Of a DNA stretch of 37,506 nucleotides, positions 15,996 through 24,017 are shown one piece after another; within the stretch, counting starts at the first letter, position 1, and each line of letters begins with the position of its first letter. This DNA is from Prevotella sp. UBA6429. GTDB taxonomy: Bacteria; Bacteroidota; Bacteroidia; Bacteroidales; Bacteroidaceae. The notes under the pieces are model-generated. The model was not told the origin of the DNA. It was given only the letters and a program-made list of their open reading frames with translations, and did no database searches. Both the position numbers and the translations under genes were made by a program. The stretch covers positions 1 to 37,506 of the forward strand of contig DJOV01000075.1 of NCBI GenBank assembly GCA_002437285.1, read 5' to 3'.

Positions 15996-17264
15996 ATGAA
16001 AATGAAATTGTTTCCTCTGATTGTTTTTTCCATGATTGCGCTCCCCTCGGCGGCCCAGCAACCTGCGGCCACCCATCCCCCTGCGAGGGATAAGATTGTG
16101 GAGCGGCTCACCCTGCAACAGTGCATGGGCCGCGCCGGCCAAGGCAACCTGTCGCTGCAAGCCGCACAAAAAGGCATAGAGCGTGCGCAGGCCCTGCAGG
16201 GCACGGCGTGGGACCTCGGCAAGACCGACCTCACCTTCGGGCAGGATCCCACCTCGGGGGCCACGCCCGACAATGCGCTGACCCTTTCGCAGTCGATGGA
16301 GTTTCCCACGGTCTACGTGGCGCGCCGCCATCAGTTGAAGGCGGAAACCCGTGTGGCTGAGGGCGAAGCCGATGTGTTGCGCAGCGATGTGCGCAGCCAG
16401 GTGGCCTCGCTCTACTGCCAGTTGCTCTACCATGATGAGCGCATCCGCATCTTGCAGCGCCAAGACTCACTCTTGCAAGACTATGCCGACATGGCCGCCA
16501 AGCGCTATGAGGCGGGCGACGTGCGCCAGTCGGAATGCCTGTCGGCTCGCCGCATGCTGCAGGACAACCTGCTCGAGACCGACATGGCGAAGGCTGACCG
16601 CGCCAATGTGCAGGCCACGTTGGCCCGTCTGATAGGCGCCACCGGCACCATCCTGCCCGCCGACACGACGCTGGCACCCATTGCCGTGGGCGCTGACGCG
16701 GGGTTCTGCTACGCCCAGACACCCGGCGGACAACTGGCCAGCGCCCGCATGGCTGTGGCCGACCAGGCCGTGAAGGTTGCCCGGAGTGACTATGCCCCAT
16801 CGCTCAGTCTGGCCCTCCGCACGCAGATGGTTATCAAGGGCTGGAACCCTTACCATGTGGACCGCAGCTGGAACAACGGCAACTTCATGGGCTTTGAGGT
16901 GGGCGTGGGCTTGCCACTCTTCAACGGCAGCACGCGGGCGAAGGTCAAGGCGGCCAAGAAGGAACGCGAGATGACACAGCTCCAGCTCGACAGCCAGGCC
17001 CAAGAACAGCAGGAGGCCTATACGGCGGCTGTCAACAGCATGCTCGTGGCGAGGAAACGCATGGAGTATTACACCAAGTCGGGCAATGCCGACGCTGCGG
17101 AGATAAGCCGCTTGAGCGCTCACGATTACGCCGCTGGCGAAATCAGTTACGTGGAGTATGTCGATGCGCTGGAGAAAGACATCGACGCGCAACTCAAGCG
17201 CGCAGCAGCCATCAACGACTACAACCAAGCTGTCGTGGCACTGAAAAAACTGCAGGGAATGTAA
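15996..17264 (+). CDS. TolC family outer-membrane efflux channel (CusC/CzcC type)
   Basis: A 422-residue outer-membrane factor that forms the exit duct of the RND system. A signal peptide (about 1-20, ...LPSAAQQ) is followed by two OEP repeats of long amphipathic helices and short strands. The conserved LTLSQSMEFP block (about 95-104) and its repeat-2 counterpart FEVGVGLPLFNG (about 297-308) mark the barrel strands. Length and layout are normal for Bacteroidetes CusC-like proteins. It follows the pump gene after 120 bases and has its own promoter box. Confidence 0.88.
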   Translation: MKMKLFPLIVFSMIALPSAAQQPAATHPPARDKIVERLTLQQCMGRAGQGNLSLQAAQKGIERAQALQGTAWDLGKTDLTFGQDPTSGATPDNALTLSQSMEFPTVYVARRHQLKAETRVAEGEADVLRSDVRSQVASLYCQLLYHDERIRILQRQDSLLQDYADMAAKRYEAGDVRQSECLSARRMLQDNLLETDMAKADRANVQATLARLIGATGTILPADTTLAPIAVGADAGFCYAQTPGGQLASARMAVADQAVKVARSDYAPSLSLALRTQMVIKGWNPYHVDRSWNNGNFMGFEVGVGLPLFNGSTRAKVKAAKKEREMTQLQLDSQAQEQQEAYTAAVNSMLVARKRMEYYTKSGNADAAEISRLSAHDYAAGEISYVEYVDALEKDIDAQLKRAAAINDYNQAVVALKKLQGM

Positions 17265-17315
17265 GTCGTAGCCGAGAAAAACGGCTTTCCTGATGGTCGC
17301 TATTGATTTTGTTTG

Positions 17316-17323
17316 TATCTTTG
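17316..17323 (+). promoter_or_regulatory. Bacteroidetes-type -7 box for the S41 peptidase
   Basis: TATCTTTG is an exact TAnnTTTG match, 29 bases before the ATG at 17353. The gene is therefore probably its own transcription unit. Confidence 0.55.
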
Positions 17324-17352
17324 CAACGTAAATATTATACATCGTTAGCAAC

Positions 17353-19029
17353 ATGAGAAGAATGATTTTGGCCGTGGGCCTCTGGCTGTGTGCCATGGGA
17401 ACCATGGCGCAAAACAGTGACCACAACTTTGACGTGGCAAAGAACCTCGGCATACTGAATGCCATATACAAGAACCTTGACTTGATGTACGTTGACACCC
17501 TCGACCCCAATGAGGTGGTGGGCAACGGCATCAACTCGATGCTCCGAAGCCTTGACCCCTACACCGTCTATTATCCTGAGGACAAGCAGAAGGACCTGAA
17601 GATGATGCTCACGGGCAAGTATGCGGGCATCGGCGCACTCATACGCTACAATTACCAGTTGGGACGCGTCTGCATCGACGAGCCTTACGAGAACATGCCT
17701 GCCGCTGAGGTGGGGCTGCGCAAGGGCGACGTCATCCTCAGCATCGATGGCGAGGACATGACGAAGAAGAACAACGACTATGTGTCGGAGCATCTCAGAG
17801 GACAGAGCGGCACGACCTTCGAACTCAAGATTCATCGTCCGGCGACCGGCAAGGACATGAAGTTCAAGGTGACGCGCCGTCTCATCCAGATGCCCGCTAT
17901 ACCCTATTATGGCGTACAACCCAATGGCTTCGGCTACCTGAACCTCTACTCCTACACCGAGGGCTGTGGCAAGGAGGTGCGCAATGCCATCATCGAGATG
18001 AAAAAGAACGGCATGAAAGGCTTGGTCTTCGACCTCAGGGGCAATGGCGGCGGATCGGAGATGGAGGCCGTGGACATCGTCAACTGCTTTGTGCCCAAGG
18101 GTAAGCTTGTGGTGAGCAACCGCGGCAAGGTGAAGCGCATGAACCACGACTACCTGACCACCGTGGAACCTGTAGACACGGTGATGCCTGTCGTGGTGCT
18201 CGTCAACGGGCAGTCGGCATCGGCCTCTGAGATCACCAGCGGCGCGCTGCAAGACCTCGACCGCGCCGTCATCATGGGCACGAAGACCTATGGCAAGGGA
18301 CTGGTGCAGACGATGATCGACCTGCCCTACAACGCGCAGATGAAGCTTACGACCAACAAGTACTACATCCCCAGCGGACGATGCATACAGAAGGTCACCT
18401 ACCGTCATGCCAACGGCGGTAGCGCCGAGGCCGTGTCCGACTCGCTCTCGGGAACCTACCGCACCGCCGCCGGACGCCTCGTGAAGGGTGGCGGAGGCAT
18501 AGAGCCCGAAGTGGAGGTGAAACCCGACTCGTTGCCCAACATCACTTACTACCTGGCGGCCATGCGCGACAGCGACGAGCTGGTTCACAACTTCGAGGTG
18601 GACTATATCGCCAAGCATCCCACCATCGCGCCGGCCAGTGAGTTTGCGCTGACTGATGCCGACTATGAGGAGTTCAAGCAGCGGGTGCTCAAGAGCCACT
18701 TCAAGTATGACGCCATGAGCGCCAAGACACTCGACGACCTGGAGAAACTGGCCAAGTTTGAGGGTTACTATGACGATGCCAAGGCGGAGTTTGAGGCCTT
18801 GCGCAGCAAGCTGAAGCCCAACCTGTCGAAGGACCTCGATTATAATAAGGAGAGCATCTGTGAGATTCTCAACAATGACATTGTGGCGGCCTACTACTAT
18901 CAGCGTGGAGCAGTGCAGAACACGCTCCGCACCGACAAGCAGGTGAAGGCGGCATTCGACCTCCTGGCCGACACGGAGCGCTATCAGCGATTGCTCAAGC
19001 CTTCGGCCAAGGACAAGGCCAAGAACTGA
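17353..19029 (+). CDS. S41 family C-terminal processing peptidase
   Basis: A 558-residue exported serine protease of the CtpA/Prc type. A signal peptide (1-19, ending TMA) is followed by a helical N-terminal domain, a PDZ domain (about 85-170, with AAEVGLRKGDVILSIDG) and the S41 core. The catalytic dyad is visible: Ser290 in GQSASASEI and Lys315 in YGKGLVQ, 25 residues apart as in other family members, with Gln319 as the third conserved residue. DLRGNGGG (about 227-234) is the conserved loop before it. About 200 extra residues form a C-terminal helical region. It probably cleaves C-termini of periplasmic or envelope proteins; the substrate is unknown. A terminator lies 57 bases downstream. 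Confidence 0.92.
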   Translation: MRRMILAVGLWLCAMGTMAQNSDHNFDVAKNLGILNAIYKNLDLMYVDTLDPNEVVGNGINSMLRSLDPYTVYYPEDKQKDLKMMLTGKYAGIGALIRYNYQLGRVCIDEPYENMPAAEVGLRKGDVILSIDGEDMTKKNNDYVSEHLRGQSGTTFELKIHRPATGKDMKFKVTRRLIQMPAIPYYGVQPNGFGYLNLYSYTEGCGKEVRNAIIEMKKNGMKGLVFDLRGNGGGSEMEAVDIVNCFVPKGKLVVSNRGKVKRMNHDYLTTVEPVDTVMPVVVLVNGQSASASEITSGALQDLDRAVIMGTKTYGKGLVQTMIDLPYNAQMKLTTNKYYIPSGRCIQKVTYRHANGGSAEAVSDSLSGTYRTAAGRLVKGGGGIEPEVEVKPDSLPNITYYLAAMRDSDELVHNFEVDYIAKHPTIAPASEFALTDADYEEFKQRVLKSHFKYDAMSAKTLDDLEKLAKFEGYYDDAKAEFEALRSKLKPNLSKDLDYNKESICEILNNDIVAAYYYQRGAVQNTLRTDKQVKAAFDLLADTERYQRLLKPSAKDKAKN

Positions 19030-19086
19030 TCTCGTGGGCCGGCAGACCCTCGTCGGGCCCACGACAGATGACTACCCACACAACAG

Positions 19087-19126
19087 CAAAGCCCCGGAGA
19101 CACACTGCAAGTGTCTCGGGGCTTTG
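19087..19126 (+). terminator. Intrinsic terminator after the S41 peptidase
   Basis: Arms 19087-19103 and 19111-19126 (CAAAGCCCC...GAGACAC with GTGTCTC...GGGGCTTTG) pair along 16 base pairs with one bulged G and a seven-base loop. The T-run after it is weak (TCGTTTG). Confidence 0.7.
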
Positions 19127-19375
19127 TCGTTTGAGACCCGTATGGAAAATAAACAGTTCGCTAAATTTGAATACTTTCTGAATGCGATACATTATTGCAT
19201 ATATCTCGAGCAGGTTTGGCCAAGCAAGAAGTTTGAAGTAATCGTTAGATTTCTCTATAAACAAATGCTTATTCCGCTAAAGCGTGAATTTGGTTAAATA
19301 AATGTTAAAAGCAAAGAGGCTTGTAACTTTCTTGCTGGAGACTCGTCGTACTCATGAAAACGGTAATTAACGAAC
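19127..19375. other. AT-rich spacer with an unlikely 51-codon frame
   Basis: This is the second half of a 346-base gap. It is AT-rich compared with the neighbouring genes. It holds a 51-codon plus-strand frame (19142-19297) whose product would be rich in aromatic and basic residues. It has no promoter box or recognised family, so I do not call it a gene. A near match to the -7 box, TAACTTTC (19324-19331), could serve the next gene. Confidence 0.4.
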
Positions 19376-19870
19376 ATGGATTACAAGTACATCAATCAGT
19401 TGTTGGATCGCTATTGGAAGTGCGAGACGTCCCTCGAGGAGGAAGACATCTTGCGCGCATTCTTTAGCCAAGACAACGTGCCCGCCGATCTGAAGCGCTA
19501 TCAGTCGCTCTTCGCCTATGAGGCCAAGGAGCCTGTGAGCGATGTGCTGGGCAAAGAATTCGATGAGAAGATGCTGTCCATGGTCGAGGAGGCTGAGCCC
19601 GTCAAGGCCAAGGTCATCACGATGACGCAGCGCCTCAAACCCCTGTTCAAGGCCGCTGCCGTGGTGACCATCGTGCTCACCTTGGGCAACGCCATGCAAG
19701 TGCCGTTTGAGCGCCGGGACAGCGATCCCATCAGTAACTATGATGGTTACAGCAAGCCTGAGCTCAACCATGGCACATCGGTGGCCATGAGCGACAGCGC
19801 GGTGATTGACACCATGAAGCGTAGCTTGGCCGAACCGACCGCTACGGTGGAAAACACCGTGATCAAGTGA
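19376..19870 (+). CDS. Small one-span membrane protein, possible anti-sigma-like partner
   Basis: A 164-residue conserved Bacteroidales protein of unknown function. Residues 1-80 are acidic and helical (DYKYINQLLDRYW..., EEEDILRAFF), a hydrophobic segment at about 89-109 probably spans the inner membrane, and the remaining 55 residues are polar and disordered. The N-in, one-span layout resembles anti-sigma factors. Relatives are sometimes carried in databases under misleading enzyme names, and I recall them near ECF sigma genes. Here an ECF sigma gene lies nearby but on the opposite strand, converging on this gene. A functional link is inference. A terminator lies about 100 bases downstream. 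Confidence 0.7.
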   Translation: MDYKYINQLLDRYWKCETSLEEEDILRAFFSQDNVPADLKRYQSLFAYEAKEPVSDVLGKEFDEKMLSMVEEAEPVKAKVITMTQRLKPLFKAAAVVTIVLTLGNAMQVPFERRDSDPISNYDGYSKPELNHGTSVAMSDSAVIDTMKRSLAEPTATVENTVIK

Positions 19871-19971
19871 AGATAATTTCTATGCTTTCTCTATAAAATC
19901 ATGTTTAGTAAAACAAAACGAAACTGTGAAGTTTCAATTCTCTCAAATTTTTCATAACATACTAACGTTGA

Positions 19972-20017
19972 AAGGGACCGCAGCTCGATGAAGAGACATG
20001 CGGTCCCTTGTTTTTTT
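19972..20017 (+). terminator. Intrinsic terminator
   Basis: AAGGGACCGCA (19972-19982) pairs perfectly with TGCGGTCCCTT (19999-20009) and is followed by G and seven T residues. It terminates plus-strand transcription from the preceding small membrane-protein gene. It lies immediately before the dispersed repeat, so it also shields the repeat from upstream transcription. Confidence 0.85.
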
Positions 20018-20026
20018 GCCCACTGC

Positions 20027-20139
20027 CATGATTTTTGGTGCAATGGTTTGTCACGGATGACCGATGAAATAGAATGCGAAAATCGTGTTTTTCGTCGGTC
20101 GCGCCGTGATTTGCATGGAGTAATTTTGCGCTAAAGGGC
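20027..20139 (+). repeat. Dispersed 113-bp repeat, copy 2
   Basis: This is the inverted partner of 1-113 (about 90% identical). It includes CGAAAA/TTTTCG arms, a GATTTGCATGG block and a TAATTTTG -7-like box (20121-20128) facing right. The box is followed by GCGCTAAAGGG, which recurs once more at 20150-20160. No plus-strand protein gene follows, since the sigma factor gene converges from the right. The rest of the 391-base gap (19871-20261) holds the terminator at 19972-20017 and otherwise nothing I recognise. Confidence 0.8.
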
Positions 20140-20261
20140 GTTTTGTGTTGCGCTAAAGGGTGATTGAGGTGACCCATTTGGAAAAAACGGTGACTTGGCA
20201 AGAACCGTAGAAACCCCGTCCAGCTTCCTTGTCACGGGCAGGTGGGACGACAGGCTTGAGG

Positions 20262-20789
20262 TCATTCCCTGGTTTTGGTCAGTCCGTAGTTGTCAAGTTT
20301 CAGAAATTGGATCTTGATGGCTTGGCGACCTCTGAAGATGTTCACCTTAACCTGCTCCTCGGTCATGCCGATGATGGCCGCAATCTCCTTGTAGGTCTTT
20401 CCCTCAAAGTCGCGCAGCTGGATGCAGGAGCGTTGCTTTACAGGCAGGCTGTCCACGATGCGCTTGACGATGTTCAGCCTGTCGCTGTTGGCCGCATGGT
20501 CGAGAGGCGAGTCGTGTGTGTCGGCAGCGTCAGTGTGTGCGTTGTCGAGCGTCTCGTTGCGGTTGTCGTGCCGTTTGATGCTGTCGAGTGCGAGGTTGCG
20601 GCAGATGGTGAAGCAGAACGCCTCGATGTTGTCGATCGTGTCCCACTTGTCGCGCATGTTCCAAGCCTTGATGAGCGTTTCCTGCACGATATCCTCAGCC
20701 TCGGCATTGCGCAGGGTGATGCGCAGCGCCAGGCGGTAGAGCGGATTCTTGAGCGGTAGGATATCGTTTTGGAAACTGATCTTTGGCAT
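20262..20789 (-). CDS. ECF-type RNA polymerase sigma factor
   Basis: A 175-residue sigma-70 family regulator. Region 2 (about residues 10-75) has the typical FQNDILPLKNPLYRLALRIT and EAEDIVQETLIKAW blocks for core binding and -10 recognition. A polar, Asp/His-rich linker (about 78-103) leads to region 4 (about 108-160, LPVKQRSCIQLRDFEGKTYKEIA) with its helix-turn-helix for -35 recognition. It starts four bases after the argB stop, so it is the last gene of the topA-aroK-speA-argB operon. No anti-sigma gene is on the same strand. The regulon is unknown. Confidence 0.9.
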   Translation of the reverse strand: MPKISFQNDILPLKNPLYRLALRITLRNAEAEDIVQETLIKAWNMRDKWDTIDNIEAFCFTICRNLALDSIKRHDNRNETLDNAHTDAADTHDSPLDHAANSDRLNIVKRIVDSLPVKQRSCIQLRDFEGKTYKEIAAIIGMTEEQVKVNIFRGRQAIKIQFLKLDNYGLTKTRE

Positions 20790-20793
20790 GGTG

Positions 20794-21567
20794 TTACAGG
20801 ATGATGGTTCCTCCCTCTTGGCCGATGGCAGAGGCTTGCGTGATGATGACTCGGCCGACGCCTGCGCTGACGGCTGCCAGTGCGTTTTCCACCTTGGGCT
20901 TCATGCCCCCAGAGATGGTTCCGTCGGCCGTGAGGCGGTCGAAGTCGGCATGCGTGATGACCGGTATGACGCTGTTGTCGTCGTCGGGGTCGCTGAGCAC
21001 GCCCGGCTTCTCAAAGCAGTAGACCAGTGTCACGTCGGCCAAGGGAGCCAGCGCCTTGGCTGTCTCCGAGGCCATGGTGTCGGCATTGGTGTTGAGCATG
21101 TGGCCCATGCCGTCGTGCGTGAGGGGGGCGATGACGGGCACGATGCCCTTCTGCATGAGCGACAGCAACAGTTCGCCCCGTACGTGGTCCACGTCGCCCA
21201 CATAGCCGTAGTCGATGCCGTTTCGCAGTGGGCGCCGGTGACTGCGTATCACATCGGCGTCCGCCCCCGTGAGGCCCAGCGCGTTGACCCCGCGAGCCTG
21301 GAGACGGGCCACGAGGCCCTTGTTGACCAGGCCACCGTAGACCATGGTCACCACCTCGAGCGTGTCGGCGTCGGTGATGCGCCGGCCGTCGACCATGCGG
21401 CTCTCGATGCCGAGAGCCGCCGCCACCTTGGTGGCGCGGCGTCCGCCGCCGTGCACCAGTATCTTAGGGCCATCGACCGCTGCGAAGCGGTCGAGCAAAT
21501 CGTTGAGGCGTGCCTCGTCCTCGACGATGGCACCGCCCACCTTGATGATGGTTATTGTTGACTTCAT
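20794..21567 (-). CDS. argB: Acetylglutamate kinase (possibly acting on N-succinylglutamate)
   Basis: A 257-residue cytosolic amino-acid kinase, second step of arginine synthesis: phosphorylation of the N-acylated glutamate side chain by ATP. Family marks are IIKVGGA (Lys8), the HGGGRRAT glycine-rich loop (about 39-46), LNTNADTMASE (substrate and Mg site) and SGGMKPKV near the C-terminus. Bacteroides fragilis uses N-succinylated intermediates for arginine synthesis, so the natural substrate here may be N-succinylglutamate; the sequence alone does not tell. It follows speA after 20 bases. Confidence 0.93.
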   Translation of the reverse strand: MKSTITIIKVGGAIVEDEARLNDLLDRFAAVDGPKILVHGGGRRATKVAAALGIESRMVDGRRITDADTLEVVTMVYGGLVNKGLVARLQARGVNALGLTGADADVIRSHRRPLRNGIDYGYVGDVDHVRGELLLSLMQKGIVPVIAPLTHDGMGHMLNTNADTMASETAKALAPLADVTLVYCFEKPGVLSDPDDDNSVIPVITHADFDRLTADGTISGGMKPKVENALAAVSAGVGRVIITQASAIGQEGGTIIL

Positions 21568-21587
21568 GTGTTAGCTTGTGTTTGGGG

Positions 21588-23480
21588 TTATTCCAGGTAA
21601 GTGTATCCGTAGAGGCCCGAGCGGTAGTTGCTGAGAAACTCCTTGCCCTCATCGAGCGACAACTTGCCCTGCTTCACGCTCTTGGTCACCCACTGCTCCA
21701 GTTGCCTGACGAGCTTCTTGGGGTTGTACTGGACATACTCCAGCACCTCCTCCACGGTCTCGCCGTCGATGATCTGGTCGATGCTGTAGGTGCCGTTCTT
21801 CACGCTGATATGAGCCGCCGTGGTGTCGCCGAAGAGATTGTGCATGTCGCCCAGGATTTCCTGGTAAGCCCCCACGAGAAACACGCCTATGTAGTAAGGC
21901 TCGCCCTTGCGCAGGGCGTGCACGGGAAGCACGTTCGACTGCGACCCGTTGATGGCGAAGTTGGCTATCTTACCGTCGCTGTCGCAGGTGATGTCCTGTA
22001 TGGTGCAGTTGCGCGTGGGGCGCTCGTTGAGGCGCTCGATGGGCATGATGGGGAAGAGCTGGTCGATGCCCCAGCAGTCGGGCAGGCTCTGGAAGAGGGA
22101 GAAGTTGCAGAAATATTTGTCGGCCAGGAGCTTGTCGAGGCCCCGCAGCTCATCGGGCACGTGCTTCATGCTCTTGGCCATCGAGTCGATCTCGTGGCAG
22201 ACACTCCAGTACATGGCCTCCACCTCGGCGCGCGTCTTGAGGTCTACCATGCCGTGGGCGAACATGTCGAGACAGTCTTCGCGTATCTGGTCGGCGTCGT
22301 GCCAGTCCTCCAGCATGGACTTGGGATTGATGTTGCACCAGATGTCGTAGAGGTCCTTCACCAGTTGGTTGTCGGTCGACTTGGCCTCAAACTCCTCGGG
22401 CATCTCGGGCAGCGAAGCCGCTCCCAGCACGTCGAGCACCAGCACGGAGTGGTGGGCCGACAGCGAGCGGCCGCTCTCGGTGATGATGTTGGGGTGGGGG
22501 ATGCCGTTGCGGTCGGCAATGTCGACGAAGGCATACACGCAGTCGTTGATGTATTCCTGTATGGAGTAGTTGACGGAGCTCTCCGAGTTGCTCGACCGGG
22601 TGCCGTCGTAGTCGACGCCCAGGCCTCCGCCACAGTCGACAAACTCGATGTTGTAGCCCATCTTACGGAGGTTGGCATAATACTGTCCCGCCTCGGTGAG
22701 CGCGTTCTGTATGCGCCGTATCTTGGTGATCTGCGACCCGATGTGGAAGTGGATGAGGCGCACGCAGTCGTGCAGCCCCACGCTGTCGAGCTTGCTCAGC
22801 GCCTCGAGCAGCTCCGATGGCGTCAGGCCGAACTTGGAGGCGTCGCCCCCGCTCTCGGCCCATTTGCCTGATCCCGAACTTGCCAGCTTGATGCGGATGC
22901 CGATGTTGGGCTTCACTTTGAGCCGTTTGGCTGTCTTGGCGATGATGTCGATTTCGTTGAGCTTCTCCACGACAATGAAGATGCGCTTGCCGAGCTTCTG
23001 TGCGAGCATGGCCAGCTCGATGTAGCTCTCGTCCTTGTATCCGTTGCAGATGATGAGCGAGTCGCTCTTGCATTGCACGGCGATGACGGCGTGGAGCTCA
23101 GGCTTGGAGCCTGCCTCCAGACCGAGGTTGAACTTCCGTCCGTGTGAGATGATCTCGTCGACCACGGGCTGCATCTGGTTGACCTTGATGGGGTAGATGA
23201 TGTAGTCCTCTCCTTGGAAGTTGTACTCCTTGCGCGCCTTGTCGTAGCACGACGCCATTTTCTCGATGCGATTGTCGAGGATGTCGGGAAAGCGAAGGAG
23301 CACGGGCGGCGTGACATCGCGCAACGCCAGTTCGTCGATGACGTCGCGCAGGTCTATCTGTGTATCGTCCTTGCAGGGGGTGACAAAGGCGTGTCCCTTC
23401 TCGTTGATGCCAAAGTAGGAAGTGCCCCACCCGTTGATGTTGTAGAGTTCCTTCGAATCCTCAATAGTCCACTTTTTCAT
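21588..23480 (-). CDS. speA: Biosynthetic arginine decarboxylase
   Basis: A 630-residue PLP enzyme (fold III) that converts arginine to agmatine and CO2, the first step of polyamine synthesis. The PLP-binding lysine is Lys99 in YPIKVNQ. Other marks are GLEAGSKPEL, the VDCGGGLGVDYDG phosphate-binding loop, and the C-terminal catalytic region with a TCDSDGKI block. Length and order agree with SpeA proteins. Its place between aroK and argB suggests joint control of arginine production and use. The gap to aroK is three bases. Confidence 0.96.
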   Translation of the reverse strand: MKKWTIEDSKELYNINGWGTSYFGINEKGHAFVTPCKDDTQIDLRDVIDELALRDVTPPVLLRFPDILDNRIEKMASCYDKARKEYNFQGEDYIIYPIKVNQMQPVVDEIISHGRKFNLGLEAGSKPELHAVIAVQCKSDSLIICNGYKDESYIELAMLAQKLGKRIFIVVEKLNEIDIIAKTAKRLKVKPNIGIRIKLASSGSGKWAESGGDASKFGLTPSELLEALSKLDSVGLHDCVRLIHFHIGSQITKIRRIQNALTEAGQYYANLRKMGYNIEFVDCGGGLGVDYDGTRSSNSESSVNYSIQEYINDCVYAFVDIADRNGIPHPNIITESGRSLSAHHSVLVLDVLGAASLPEMPEEFEAKSTDNQLVKDLYDIWCNINPKSMLEDWHDADQIREDCLDMFAHGMVDLKTRAEVEAMYWSVCHEIDSMAKSMKHVPDELRGLDKLLADKYFCNFSLFQSLPDCWGIDQLFPIMPIERLNERPTRNCTIQDITCDSDGKIANFAINGSQSNVLPVHALRKGEPYYIGVFLVGAYQEILGDMHNLFGDTTAAHISVKNGTYSIDQIIDGETVEEVLEYVQYNPKKLVRQLEQWVTKSVKQGKLSLDEGKEFLSNYRSGLYGYTYLE

Positions 23481-23483
23481 TTA

Positions 23484-24017
23484 TTAGATGCCCAATGTTT
23501 CTTTTAGTTTGGCGACTGATATTTTGATTTTCTCATAGTTGTCCATCAAGCTCACGTCGACGGTGTGCTTGGCCTGGCTGTAGAACGGCTCGCGCAAGAG
23601 CAGTTGCTCGCCGATATAGGTCCTCACCTCCTCGGGTGTCTTGCCCAGGAGCAGGGGGCGCACGGTCTTGCCCATGCTCAGGTGCTTGTGGAGCACGTCA
23701 GGTGTGCACTTCAGGTACACCGTCTCGCCCTGCTGGTTGAGGTAGCTGATGTTGTCGAAGAAGCAGGGCGTGCCGCCCCCGCAACTGATGACGACCCCCT
23801 CAAACTCGGCCACCTCGTGAAGCATGTTGCGCTCAATGACGCGGAAGCCCTCTTCGCCGCGTTCGTCGAAGAGCTGCTTCACGGTCTTGCGCATCCGGCT
23901 CTCGATGTACCAGTCGAGGTCGTAGAACGGTCGGTTCAGGTCCTTGGCCAGGGCGCGCCCCACGGTGGTCTTGCCTGATCCCATGTAGCCCATGAGGATG
24001 ATGCGTTCGGGCGTCAT
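23484..24017 (-). CDS. aroK: Shikimate kinase
   Basis: A 177-residue cytosolic enzyme that phosphorylates shikimate at the 3-hydroxyl with ATP, in the pathway to chorismate and aromatic amino acids. The Walker A motif is GYMGSGKTT (10-18). Substrate-binding marks follow: Asp in DLDWYIE (32-38), Arg in GFRVIE (about 57-62), and the GGG triplet of SCGGGTP (about 78-84). The lid arginine is in KTVRPLL. It overlaps the topA stop by four bases (ATGA), indicating coupled translation. Confidence 0.95.
   Translation of the reverse strand: MTPERIILMGYMGSGKTTVGRALAKDLNRPFYDLDWYIESRMRKTVKQLFDERGEEGFRVIERNMLHEVAEFEGVVISCGGGTPCFFDNISYLNQQGETVYLKCTPDVLHKHLSMGKTVRPLLLGKTPEEVRTYIGEQLLLREPFYSQAKHTVDVSLMDNYEKIKISVAKLKETLGI

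Noticed and set aside
19142..19297. A 51-codon plus-strand frame in the AT-rich gap after the S41 peptidase
   Set aside because: It has no promoter box and no family resemblance, and its composition follows that of the AT-rich spacer.
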